DNA from: Pseudonocardia sp. N23 | GTDB lineage: Bacteria > Actinomycetota > Actinomycetes > Mycobacteriales > Pseudonocardiaceae | Length of the DNA stretch: 64,000 nucleotides | Assembly: GCF_002583555.1 (NCBI RefSeq) | Contig: NZ_BEGX01000155.1 | Span: 119,453 to 183,452, forward strand | Direction of reading: 5' to 3' | In this document: positions 32,854-41,064 of the stretch, piece after piece | How the letters are laid out: every line of letters begins with the position of its first letter | Numbering within the stretch: position 1 is the first letter of the stretch | Program-made: the position numbers and the translations under genes | Notes under the pieces: model-generated | Database searches by the model: none | Told to the model about the DNA's origin: nothing | The model's input: the letters and a program-made list of their open reading frames with translations, nothing else

Positions 32854-33068
32854 GGCATTCGGCGCAAGCCCGGGCGGAGATCCGTTCGTTCCCGTTCGAC
32901 TTTGGTCTCGGTCCGGTCTCGGTCTCCCGTGCTCGAATTGCGGGTATCGCCCGGTCTCCATATGTTCAGTCCGCCGGCGCGATCTCGTGACCGGTGTCAC
33001 AGGCTGAACACGCCGATGTGTCGCCGCCGGTCATACGGTGCCTCCTCGGCTCACGACGGGAGGCCGGT

Positions 33069-34430
33069 ATGGGGAAGCCGCTCGCAACGAGGCGGCACGG
33101 AATCGGGCGGTTCAGGGCGCTCGCCGTCGGTGGGGCGGCCCTCCTGGCCGCCGCGACCATCGCCGGATGCGGGGGAGCAGCAGCGGGTCCACCCGTCCTG
33201 AACTTCTACACCCCGGCGGACGGGGCGAAGCAGTACGCGGCAGCGGCCGCGGCCTGCACGCAGCAGGCGGGCGGCACGTACTCGATCGTCCAGCAGACGC
33301 TCCCGAAGAGCGCCGACGACCAGCGACTCCAGCTCGCGCGCCGGCTCGTCGCAGGCGACCCGGCCGTCGACATCATGGGCATCGACGTCACCTGGACCGC
33401 CGAGTTCGCCGCCGCCGGCTGGCTCGAGAAGTTCCCGGCCGACCAGGCCGCGCAGGTCGAGCAGGGGACCCTGCAGGGCCCGCTCGACACCGGCACCTGG
33501 CAGAACGACCTCTGGGCGGCACCGCTCAACACGAACACCCAGATCCTCTGGTACCGCAAGGACCTCTCGCCCAACCCGCCGAAGACCTGGGACGACATGA
33601 TCTCCCAGGCCGAGGCGCTCGCGAACAAGGGGCTGCCCGCCGCCATCGAGGTGCAGGGCGCCCAGTACGAGGGCATCACCGTCTGGTTCAACACGCTGCT
33701 CACCAGCGCAGGCGGCCAGGTCGTCAACGAGAAGGGCGACGTCCTCATCGACCAGGGCGACGCCGCCAAGAAGGCCGTCACGATCATGCAGCGCGTCGCC
33801 ACCGCCAAGGGGGCCGACCCGTCGCTGTCGGTCGCCAAGGAGAACGACGGCCGACTCGCCATGGAGGCGGGCGAGGCCGCCTTCCAGATCAACTACCCGT
33901 TCGTCTACGCCTCGATCAACACCCCGCCGCCCGACGGTGGTGGCGGCGGCACGTTCATCGACGCGCAGGGCAAGCCGACGTCGCAGGACACCGGCAAGCG
34001 CGTCATCGACGAGTTCGCCTGGGCCCCCTACCCGTCGGTCGACCCGGGCAAGCCGGCGACCGTCACCATCGGTGGCCTGAACCTCGGCGTGAGCAGCACG
34101 TCACTGCACAAGGACCTCGCCTTCGAGGCCGTGCAGTGCCTGCGCAACCGCGACAACCAGCTGGTCAACGCCACCGAGGGTGGTGTCCCGCCGACGTTGG
34201 AGGCGCTGTACTCCGACCCGTCGTTCCAGCAGAAGTACCCGGCGTGGCAGGCCATCAAGGAATCGCTCGACAACGCCAGCGTCCGACCCAAGACCCCGGC
34301 CTACCAGAGCATCTCCATCGTCATTTCCGACGCGCTGAACCCGCCCGGTGACATCGACCCGAACACGGTCGTGGCCGGCCTCGCCGACCAGATCCGGCGG
34401 GCGGAGAACTCGGAGGGGTTGGTCCCGTGA
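33069..34430 (+). CDS. lpqY: trehalose ABC transporter substrate-binding lipoprotein
   Basis: A 453-residue family 1 extracellular solute-binding protein with a signal peptide (RFRALAVGGAALLAAATIAG) ending in a lipobox, IAGC, so it is lipid-anchored outside the membrane. LpqY captures trehalose released during mycolate or cell-wall metabolism. GGGAGG (33058-33063) precedes the ATG by five bases; the longer frame lacks support. The glycine-rich PPPDGGGGGTF insertion is unusual. The stop overlaps the sugA GTG. Order lpqY-sugA-sugB-sugC matches the mycobacterial trehalose recycling importer. Confidence 0.92.
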   Translation: MGKPLATRRHGIGRFRALAVGGAALLAAATIAGCGGAAAGPPVLNFYTPADGAKQYAAAAAACTQQAGGTYSIVQQTLPKSADDQRLQLARRLVAGDPAVDIMGIDVTWTAEFAAAGWLEKFPADQAAQVEQGTLQGPLDTGTWQNDLWAAPLNTNTQILWYRKDLSPNPPKTWDDMISQAEALANKGLPAAIEVQGAQYEGITVWFNTLLTSAGGQVVNEKGDVLIDQGDAAKKAVTIMQRVATAKGADPSLSVAKENDGRLAMEAGEAAFQINYPFVYASINTPPPDGGGGGTFIDAQGKPTSQDTGKRVIDEFAWAPYPSVDPGKPATVTIGGLNLGVSSTSLHKDLAFEAVQCLRNRDNQLVNATEGGVPPTLEALYSDPSFQQKYPAWQAIKESLDNASVRPKTPAYQSISIVISDALNPPGDIDPNTVVAGLADQIRRAENSEGLVP

Positions 34431-35386
34431 CACTCGACAGTGGAGCACTCGCCGAAGCGACGACGAAGGAGCCGCCGGCACACCGTGCCGGCAAGATCCC
34501 GCTGTCCGAGGGCAAGAAGGCCGAACGACGGCTCGGGCTCTGGCTGTGCGCCCCCGCCGCGATCATCATGGTCGCCGTCACGGCGTACCCGATCATCTAC
34601 GCCATCTGGCTCTCGCTGCAGCGCTACGACCTGCGGTTCCCCGCCGAACGTGAGTTCGCGGGGCTGTCCAACTACGGGGCCGTGCTCAGCTCCGGCTACT
34701 GGTGGCAGGCCTTCCTCATCACCGTGATCATCACGGTGGTGTCGGTGGCGATCGAGTTCGTGCTCGGACTCGCGCTGGCGCTGGTCATGCACCGCACGAT
34801 CGTCGGCCGGGGGCTGACCAGGACGGTGGTCCTGATCCCGTACGGCATCGTCACCGTCGTCGCGGCGTTCTCGTGGCAGTTCGCCTGGACACCCGACAAG
34901 GGCTACCTCGCGGCGATGCTGTCCGACGGGTCGGCGCCGCTCACCGGGCAGACGTCGGCCATCGCGATCATCATCCTGGCCGAGGTCTGGAAGACGACGC
35001 CGTTCATGGCGCTGCTGCTCATGGCCGGCCTCGCCCTCGTCCCGGACGACCTGCTCAAGGCCGCCCAGGTCGACGGCGCCGGCCCGTGGCAGCGGCTGAC
35101 CCAGATCATCCTGCCGATGATGAAGCCCGCCATCCTCGTCGCGCTGCTGTTCCGCACGCTCGACGCGTTCCGGGTCTTCGACAACATCTACATCCTCACC
35201 CAGGGCTCCAACGGCACCGGATCGGTGTCGATGCTGGGCTACGACAACCTGTTCAAGGCCTTCAACCTGGGCATCGGCTCGGCCATCAGCGTGCTGATCT
35301 TCATCGCCGTCGCACTGATAGCCCTGCTGTTCATCAAACTCTTCGGGGCCTCGGCCCCGGGGTCCGAGCCGGCGGGGAAGAGGTGA
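34427..35386 (+). CDS. sugA: trehalose ABC transporter permease SugA
   Basis: A 319-residue MalF-type permease with six predicted helices after a ~35-residue cytoplasmic N-terminus. The EAA loop reads AAQVDGAGPWQRLTQIILPM and would dock on SugC. It overlaps lpqY by four bases (GTGA) and ends five bases before sugB, so translation is coupled. Substrate assignment to trehalose rests on operon structure and synteny with Rv1235-Rv1238. Confidence 0.92.
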   Translation: MTLDSGALAEATTKEPPAHRAGKIPLSEGKKAERRLGLWLCAPAAIIMVAVTAYPIIYAIWLSLQRYDLRFPAEREFAGLSNYGAVLSSGYWWQAFLITVIITVVSVAIEFVLGLALALVMHRTIVGRGLTRTVVLIPYGIVTVVAAFSWQFAWTPDKGYLAAMLSDGSAPLTGQTSAIAIIILAEVWKTTPFMALLLMAGLALVPDDLLKAAQVDGAGPWQRLTQIILPMMKPAILVALLFRTLDAFRVFDNIYILTQGSNGTGSVSMLGYDNLFKAFNLGIGSAISVLIFIAVALIALLFIKLFGASAPGSEPAGKR

Positions 35387-35391
35387 TCTGA

Positions 35392-36237
35392 GTGGCGACG
35401 ATGACGGCGACCGCTCCTGCCAACAAGAAGGTCGGCTGGAGCGTCATCAACCTGATCGTGATCCTCTACGCGCTGATCCCGGTGCTGTGGATCGTCAGCC
35501 TGTCGTTCAAGACGGCCGACACGATCAGCGACGGCAACTTCATCCCGCGCAGCTGGACGTGGTCGAACTACGCGCAGATCTTCCAGATCGACCTCTTCAC
35601 CAGCGCCCTGCGCAACTCCATCGGCATCGCCATCATCTCGACGGTCATCGCCGTCGTGATCGGGACCATGGCCGCCTACGCGATCGCCCGGCTCGACTTC
35701 CCGGGCAAGAAGGCGCTCGTCGGCGTCTCCCTGCTGATCGCGATGTTCCCGCAGATCTCGCTGGTCAGCCCGCTGTTCGACATCGAGCGGGCCGTCGGGC
35801 TGTTCGACACCTGGCCCGGTCTGATCCTGCCGTACATCACCTTCGCGCTGCCGCTGGCGATCTACACGCTCTCGGCGTTCTTCCGCGAGATCCCGTGGGA
35901 GCTGGAGAAGGCGGCGAAGATGGACGGCGCGACGCCGCTGCAGGCGTTCCGCTCGGTCATCGTCCCGCTCGCCGCGCCGGGGGTGTTCACCACCGCGATC
36001 CTGGTGTTCATCTTCTGCTGGAACGACTTCCTGTTCGCGGTCTCGCTGACCTCGACGTCGCGCTCGCAGACGGCGACGGTGGCGATCTCGCAGTTCACCG
36101 GTGCCTCGCAGTTCGCCGAGCCCACGGGCTCGATCGCGGCGGCCGCGGTGCTGCTGACCATCCCGATCATCATCTTCGTGCTGTTCTTCCAGCGCCGGAT
36201 CGTCGCCGGCCTGACCTCCGGCGCAGTGAAGGGGTAG
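35392..36237 (+). CDS. sugB: trehalose ABC transporter permease SugB
   Basis: A 281-residue MalG-type permease: helices at WSVINLIVILYALIPVLWIV, IGIAIISTVIAVVIGTMAAY and others, with the EAA loop EKAAKMDGATPLQAFRSVIV. It forms the second half of the channel with SugA. GTG 35392 lies five bases after the sugA stop; the sugC ATG follows after seven bases. Confidence 0.92.
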   Translation: MATMTATAPANKKVGWSVINLIVILYALIPVLWIVSLSFKTADTISDGNFIPRSWTWSNYAQIFQIDLFTSALRNSIGIAIISTVIAVVIGTMAAYAIARLDFPGKKALVGVSLLIAMFPQISLVSPLFDIERAVGLFDTWPGLILPYITFALPLAIYTLSAFFREIPWELEKAAKMDGATPLQAFRSVIVPLAAPGVFTTAILVFIFCWNDFLFAVSLTSTSRSQTATVAISQFTGASQFAEPTGSIAAAAVLLTIPIIIFVLFFQRRIVAGLTSGAVKG

Positions 36238-36244
36238 GACACCA

Positions 36245-37444
36245 ATGGCAGACATCGTTCTCGACCACGTCTACAAGAGGTATCCCGACGGGACCCTCGG
36301 AGCCGACGACGTCAACATCGAGATCGCCGACGGCGAGTTCATCATCCTCGTCGGCCCCTCGGGCTGCGGGAAGTCGACGACGCTCAACATGATCGCCGGA
36401 CTGGAGGACATCTCCGACGGGGAGCTGCGCATCGGCGGCACCCGGGTCAACGAGAAGGCGCCCAAGGACCGTGACATCGCGATGGTGTTCCAGTCCTACG
36501 CGCTCTACCCGCACATGACCGTCCGCGAGAACATGGGCTTCCCGCTCAAGCTGGCCAAGTGGTCCAAGGCCGACATCGACAAGAAGGTCACCGAGGCCGC
36601 CGAAATCCTCGACCTCACCCAGCACCTGGACCGCAAGCCCGCCAACATGTCCGGCGGCCAGCGCCAGCGCGTCGCCATGGGACGGGCAATCGTCCGCAGC
36701 CCCAAGGCGTTCCTGATGGACGAGCCGCTGTCCAACCTCGACGCCAAGCTGCGCGTCCAGATGCGGACGATGGTCTCCAAGCTCCAGCAGCGCCTGGAGA
36801 CCACCACGGTCTACGTCACCCACGACCAGACCGAGGCCATGACGCTGGGCGACCGCATCGTCGTCATGAAGAGCGGCGTGGTGCAGCAGATCGGCTCGCC
36901 GCAGCACCTCTACGACCAGCCGGCCAACCTCTTCGTCGCCGGGTTCATCGGTTCGCCCTCGATGAACTTCGTCCCCGGGACGCTGGAGAACGGTGGCCTG
37001 CGCACGTCCCTCGGCAACCTCCGGATGCCCGACCACATCCGGCGGGTCCTGGAGGCCGCCGACGCGCCGCGCGAGATCATCGTCGGCATCCGGCCGGAGC
37101 ACTTCGAGGACGCCGGCGTCGTCGAGGACCATCTCCGGGACACGGGCTCGGTGTTCAGCGCCGAGGTCGACGTCCTGGAGTCGATGGGCTCGGACAAGTT
37201 CGCCTACTTCAAGATCGAGGGCGAGCGGGCGATGTCCGACGACCTCGCCCAGCTCGAGGCCGACGCCGGCACCGCCGACGTCCCCGACGGCGGCGGGCAG
37301 CTCGTCACGCGGCTCTCGGCGGCGTCGACGGCCCGGGAGGGGCAGAGCTCCGAGGTGTGGGTCGACACCGACAAGATGCAGATCTTCGACCCGCACTCCG
37401 GCGCGAACCTGACCAGCAGGGACCCGGCCACGGCCAACGCCTGA
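36245..37444 (+). CDS. sugC: trehalose ABC transporter ATP-binding protein SugC
   Basis: A 399-residue ATPase of the MalK/UgpC type. Walker A is GPSGCGKSTT, the signature is MSGGQRQRVAMGRAIV (Met instead of Leu at its first position), Walker B is FLMDEPLSNLDA, the switch His is in VTHDQTEAMT, and a C-terminal TOBE-type regulatory domain follows (IGIRPEHFED). It energises sugar import through SugAB. The gene ends the operon, and a strong hairpin 12 bases downstream probably terminates it. Confidence 0.93.
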   Translation: MADIVLDHVYKRYPDGTLGADDVNIEIADGEFIILVGPSGCGKSTTLNMIAGLEDISDGELRIGGTRVNEKAPKDRDIAMVFQSYALYPHMTVRENMGFPLKLAKWSKADIDKKVTEAAEILDLTQHLDRKPANMSGGQRQRVAMGRAIVRSPKAFLMDEPLSNLDAKLRVQMRTMVSKLQQRLETTTVYVTHDQTEAMTLGDRIVVMKSGVVQQIGSPQHLYDQPANLFVAGFIGSPSMNFVPGTLENGGLRTSLGNLRMPDHIRRVLEAADAPREIIVGIRPEHFEDAGVVEDHLRDTGSVFSAEVDVLESMGSDKFAYFKIEGERAMSDDLAQLEADAGTADVPDGGGQLVTRLSAASTAREGQSSEVWVDTDKMQIFDPHSGANLTSRDPATANA

Positions 37445-37456
37445 CACCGGCGCGAC

Positions 37457-37490
37457 GAAGCGGCGTCCTCCTCCGGGAGGGCGCCGCTTC
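37457..37490 (+). terminator. hairpin terminator after sugC
   Basis: GAAGCGGCG (37457-37465) pairs with CGCCGCTTC (37482-37490), and the inner bases (CTCC / GGAG) extend the stem. It begins 12 bases after the sugC stop. There is no U-tract, as is usual in actinobacteria. Confidence 0.75.
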
Positions 37491-37592
37491 CGTGTGCGGC
37501 CGACCCCGGACCTCGGGAGCCGGGACCGTCCGTCCGGCACGGGGCCGGGGTCGGGCGGGCGACGCGGGGTAGGGCGGCGCGGCCGCCCCGGC

Positions 37593-37634
37593 GAACGTGT
37601 TGCGAGCGCGCTCGGGCCACGCCGAGAACACGCC
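37593..37634. repeat. inverted repeat, family C copy 3
   Basis: GAACGTGTTGCGAGCG (37593-37608) and GCCGAGAACACGCC (37621-37634) form an imperfect hairpin whose outer bases match those of the copies at 19086 and 19144. It lies between sugC and the GntR gene. Confidence 0.6.
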
Positions 37635-37685
37635 CGGTGTCGGATGGCGTCGGGACGGGCTGGTGGCGCCGGGTTGACTCCATGA

Positions 37686-37710
37686 CACATGCCATGTGCA
37701 ATATATTGCA
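37686..37710. promoter_or_regulatory. overlapping palindromes at the start of the GntR/acdS operon
   Basis: CACATG-C-CATGTG (37686-37698) and the perfect palindrome TGCAATATATTGCA (37697-37710) overlap by two bases, the second running into the ATG at 37710. TTGACT at 37674-37679 is a possible -35. These are probably the autoregulatory operator of the GntR protein. Confidence 0.65.
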
Positions 37711-38372
37711 TGCCGGTACCCGACCGAGACGGTCTGCTCGCGACGTCGCTGCTGCGCGACCGCGCCTACACCGCGATCCGCGACGCGATCGTCGACGGCA
37801 CGCTCGCGCCCGGGGAGAAACTCGTCGACGCCGAGCTGTCCGGATGGCTGGGTGTCAGCCGCACCCCCATCCGGGAGGCGCTCGGCCGGCTGGAGCGCTC
37901 GGGCCTGGTGCTGACGCGGCCGGGGCACTCGACCGTCGTCAGTCACGTGCGGGCGCGGGAGACGGCTGCGGCGCAGTCGGTCGTCGCCGCGATGCACGAG
38001 CTCGCGGTCCGGGAAGCCGTCCCGCTGCTCACGGCGCTGGACCTCGACGCGATGCGCGCGGCCAACACCCGGTTCGCCGAGGCGCTGCGCGGCAACGACA
38101 TCGAGGCTGCGGTCGCCGCCGACGACGACTTCCACGAGGTCGCCGTCACCGTGTCGGGCAACGCCGCGGTGCGCGCGGTGCTCGACCAGTTCGGTCCCGT
38201 GCTGCGTCGCGTCGAGCGCCTGCGGTTCGGCTCGCTGGCCGGCCGTGGATCGGTCGCCCAGCACGACCGGATCGTCGCGCTCTGCGCCGCAGGTGACGCC
38301 GACGCCGCCGCGCTGGCCGCCCGCGAGAACTGGCACACGCTCGCCACACTCGTCGACACCCTGGAGGACTGA
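37710..38372 (+). CDS. GntR-family regulator, FCD domain, of acdS
   Basis: A 220-residue FadR-type regulator. The winged helix is LAPGEKLVDAELSGWLGVSR with TPIREALGRLERSGLV; the C-terminal FCD helices carry DDDFHEVAV and QHDRIVALC with metal-ligand-like residues. I chose ATG 37710 because the in-frame upstream ATG at 37689 falls within the operator. The stop overlaps the acdS ATG by one base, so regulator and enzyme are made together and the effector is probably ACC or a related amino acid. Confidence 0.86.
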   Translation: MPVPDRDGLLATSLLRDRAYTAIRDAIVDGTLAPGEKLVDAELSGWLGVSRTPIREALGRLERSGLVLTRPGHSTVVSHVRARETAAAQSVVAAMHELAVREAVPLLTALDLDAMRAANTRFAEALRGNDIEAAVAADDDFHEVAVTVSGNAAVRAVLDQFGPVLRRVERLRFGSLAGRGSVAQHDRIVALCAAGDADAAALAARENWHTLATLVDTLED

Positions 38373-39382
38373 TGGCACTCGCCGACTTCCCGCGCCACCC
38401 CCTGCTCTTCGGTCCCAGCCCGGTGCACCCGTTGGAACGCCTCACCGCGCACCTGGGCGGAGCCAGGGTCTGGGCCAAGCGCGAGGACTGCAACTCCGGC
38501 CTCGCGTACGGCGGCAACAAGACCCGCAAGCTGGAGTACCTCGTCCCCGAGGCGCTGGCCGCGGGCGCGACGCACCTCGTCTCCATCGGCGGGGTGCAGT
38601 CCAACCACACCCGGCAGGTCGCCGCGGTCGCCGCGAAGCTCGGGCTGAAGGCGCGGCTGGTGCAGGAGAGCTGGGTCGACTGGCCCGACGCCGTGAACGA
38701 CCGCGTCGGCAACATCTTGTTGTCGCGCATCATGGGCGCGGAGGTCGAGCTGGTCGAGGCAGGCTTCGGGATCGGGTTCAAGTCCAGCTGGGAGCAGGCG
38801 CTCGACGACGTGCGATCGCAGGGCGGGGTGCCCTATGCGATCCCCGCGGGCGCCTCGGACCACCCGCTCGGTGGGCTCGGGTTCGCGGGCTGGGCCGACG
38901 AGGTCGCGGCGCAGGAGACCGAGCTGGGCGTCTTCTTCGACACGATCGTCGTCTGCAGCGTCACTGGGTCGACCCAGGCCGGCATGATCGCCGGCTTCGC
39001 GGGGCAGGACCGGCCGCGGCGGGTGCTGGGGATCGACGCGTCGGCGAAGCCCGCGGAGACCCACGCCCAGGTCGCGAAGATCGCCCGGAACACCGCCGCG
39101 ACGATCGGGCTGGGCCGCGACCTGCGCGACGACGAGGTCGTCGTGCTCGAGGGCTGGGCGGGCGACGAGTACGGCATCCCGGTGCAGTCGACGCTCGACG
39201 CCATCCGGCTCACCGGTTCGCTGGAGGGCGTCATCATCGACCCGGTGTACGAGGGCAAGTCCATGGCCGCGCTGATCGACCTGGTGCGGTCCGGCGAGAT
39301 CGACAAGGACTCGAACGTCCTCTACGCCCACCTCGGCGGTCAGCCCGCGCTCAACGCCTACAGCGCCCTGTTCCGCTCCTGA
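38372..39382 (+). CDS. acdS: 1-aminocyclopropane-1-carboxylate deaminase
   Basis: A 336-residue fold-type II PLP enzyme that converts ACC, the plant ethylene precursor, to 2-oxobutyrate and ammonia. WAKREDCNSGLAYGGNKTRK carries the PLP Lys50; GGVQSNHTRQVAAVA is typical. The residues that distinguish true AcdS from D-cysteine desulfhydrase in Pseudomonas (Glu295, Leu322) have counterparts at Glu294 (VYEGKS) and Leu321 (AHLGG). This supports the ACC assignment and suggests a plant- or rhizosphere-associated organism. Confidence 0.9.
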   Translation: MALADFPRHPLLFGPSPVHPLERLTAHLGGARVWAKREDCNSGLAYGGNKTRKLEYLVPEALAAGATHLVSIGGVQSNHTRQVAAVAAKLGLKARLVQESWVDWPDAVNDRVGNILLSRIMGAEVELVEAGFGIGFKSSWEQALDDVRSQGGVPYAIPAGASDHPLGGLGFAGWADEVAAQETELGVFFDTIVVCSVTGSTQAGMIAGFAGQDRPRRVLGIDASAKPAETHAQVAKIARNTAATIGLGRDLRDDEVVVLEGWAGDEYGIPVQSTLDAIRLTGSLEGVIIDPVYEGKSMAALIDLVRSGEIDKDSNVLYAHLGGQPALNAYSALFRS

Positions 39383-39423
39383 GCGCTTCCCGGGGTCGGC
39401 CGGTCGGTTGCGCGCCCGGACAG

Positions 39424-39482
39424 CCGCGCGCAACCTCACTGCTGTCGACGGGCCTCGCCGCGACCGTGGGGTTGCGCGCGAG
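39424..39482. repeat. inverted repeat, family B copy 2
   Basis: CCGCGCGCAACCTCACTGCT on the left and CGACCGTGGGGTTGCGCGCG plus AG on the right form a stem around a loop of some 17 bases. It lies between convergent acdS and the ParB-like gene, so bidirectional termination is plausible. Confidence 0.8.
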
Positions 39483-39506
39483 TACGCCCGGCAGGGCCAC
39501 CGGACC

Positions 39507-40346
39507 TCAGCGGCGGCGGTCGGCCTGGAGGCGGCCGACCACCTCGTCGTCCCAGCGGTGGGTGCGCATCAGCCGGTAGCGCTGACAGGCGAGCTGGAGG
39601 AAGGCTTCGGCGTCGGTGCGGTCGCCGATGAGGTCGGCCTGGCGCAGCATCCGCACGACCGGCATGAACTCCTCGGCCCACCACCGGCGCGCGACGGTGG
39701 CGCGGTCGAGGAAGCGGTCCTCGTGCTGCATCAGCCGGAACCCCCAGGCCTCGACGGTCTCGGACAGCTCGGCGTAGCTCCACGGGTCGCGGACCTCGAT
39801 CGAGGCCAGCGCGGCGCCGGTGAGGGGGACGCGTTCGAGGAACACCCGGCGCAGGTCCTTGGTGATGAGGTCACCGCGGTGCGCGACGCCGTCGGGGGCG
39901 AGTTTCGTCGTCACCTCGGTGACCCGCGCTTCGATCGACCGCAGCCCGAGCGCGTGCGCGACCGACACCCGGTGGTGCCCGTCGCGGACGAAGTGCAGGC
40001 CGCCGACGCGGTAGACGTCGATGGGCGGGATCTCCTCGCCACGCCGCTGGGCCCGGGCGAGGCGTTCCCAGCGTTCCCGGGTGCGCTGGTTGCGGGGGCG
40101 GAACCGGCGGTCGAAGTCGTGGGTGCGGTCGACCGAGCCGACGATGGAGTCGAGGTCGATGACGCGCAGGCCCAGCCGGCGTTCGCCGGTGCGGCCGAGG
40201 GCGTCGACGACCTCGTCGAAGGGCAGGATCTCGGAGACGTCGTCGGGTTCGCGGCGCAGCCACGTCGCGAGGCGGGACAGCACCTGACGGCGGCGGGCAC
40301 GCAGGAAGTCGTACTCGGCATCGACCTGGCCGAATCCGGTATCCAT
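39507..40346 (-). CDS. ParB N-terminal-domain protein
   Basis: A 279-residue protein with a central ParB/Srx-like nuclease-fold segment, IPPIDVYRVGGLHFVRDGHH followed by RVSVAHALG, where the GHHR motif matches the CTP/nucleotide-binding box of ParB-related proteins. There is no obvious helix-turn-helix DNA-binding domain as in chromosomal ParB. The C-terminal half is helical and unknown. It starts four bases after the phosphoesterase stop, so they share a transcript. It is unlikely to be the partition ParB itself. Confidence 0.78.
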   Translation of the reverse strand: MDTGFGQVDAEYDFLRARRRQVLSRLATWLRREPDDVSEILPFDEVVDALGRTGERRLGLRVIDLDSIVGSVDRTHDFDRRFRPRNQRTRERWERLARAQRRGEEIPPIDVYRVGGLHFVRDGHHRVSVAHALGLRSIEARVTEVTTKLAPDGVAHRGDLITKDLRRVFLERVPLTGAALASIEVRDPWSYAELSETVEAWGFRLMQHEDRFLDRATVARRWWAEEFMPVVRMLRQADLIGDRTDAEAFLQLACQRYRLMRTHRWDDEVVGRLQADRRR

Positions 40347-40350
40347 GGGC

Positions 40351-40998
40351 TCAGAGCTCCAGGACCTTGCGGCCGACGACGTTGATCACGCGCGTCGTGC
40401 CGATCCGGCGGTCGGGCACGGCCTCGCCGTGCGGATGGATGTGGCCGTGCAGCAGGACGCGGGGGCGCAGGTCGGCGACGACGTCGTGCAGGCAGTCGAA
40501 GCCGTGGTGGGGGCCGTCCTCACGATCGCCGCAGGCGCGCGGCGGGGAGTGGGTGAGCAGGACGTCGACGTCGCGGCCGTCGCGGCGCCGCAGCCGGCGG
40601 GCGGCGCGCACGAGTCGGCGGGCGCGGCGGGTCTGCTCGGCCTGGGTCCACTGGTTGGGGCCGGGCCGGTAGCGGACGGAGCCGCCGAGCCCGGCGATGC
40701 GCAGGCCGCCGACGTCGACGACGCGACCGTCGGCGTCGACGTACCCGGCGGGTCCGGGCCACGGGCAGGGCCGGCCGTCGCGGGTCCACATGCCGCGGTG
40801 CTGGCGGAACCCGGAGAGATCGGCGTCGTGGTTGCCCGGGACGAGCACGCCGGGGCGGTCGGTGCGGTCGCAGAGCTCGCTGAGGTAGTCGAACGGGAGG
40901 TCACCGGCGGCGACGACGACGTCCACGCCGAGCCGCCGGACCGCGTCGGTGCGCAGACCGGCGACCTCCTCGTCGCTGACCGCCAGGAACCTCACCAT
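40351..40998 (-). CDS. calcineurin-like metallophosphoesterase, variant first motif
   Basis: A 215-residue protein with GDLPFD, GNHD, THSPPRACGD and HGHIHPHG motifs of the metallophosphoesterase fold. The first motif, normally DxH, is SDE at the N-terminus (FLAVSDEEVAG), so one metal ligand is missing; an actinobacterial subfamily shares this trait. ATG 40998 has TACGCT (41012-41007) eight bases upstream; the very long in-frame upstream extension runs antisense through two other genes and is rejected. First gene of a pair with the ParB-like gene. Confidence 0.8.
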   Translation of the reverse strand: MVRFLAVSDEEVAGLRTDAVRRLGVDVVVAAGDLPFDYLSELCDRTDRPGVLVPGNHDADLSGFRQHRGMWTRDGRPCPWPGPAGYVDADGRVVDVGGLRIAGLGGSVRYRPGPNQWTQAEQTRRARRLVRAARRLRRRDGRDVDVLLTHSPPRACGDREDGPHHGFDCLHDVVADLRPRVLLHGHIHPHGEAVPDRRIGTTRVINVVGRKVLEL

Positions 40999-41064
40999 CG
41001 AGCGACAGCGTAGAGGCGGCGCGTCCGGCTTGGGCCGGGCGTGCGGGTGCGTCAGTATGCGGGC

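Noticed and set aside
39507..40346. Chromosome partition protein ParB
   Set aside because: It has the ParB N-terminal nucleotide-binding box only. No parA, no parS-like sites and no helix-turn-helix domain were noticed.
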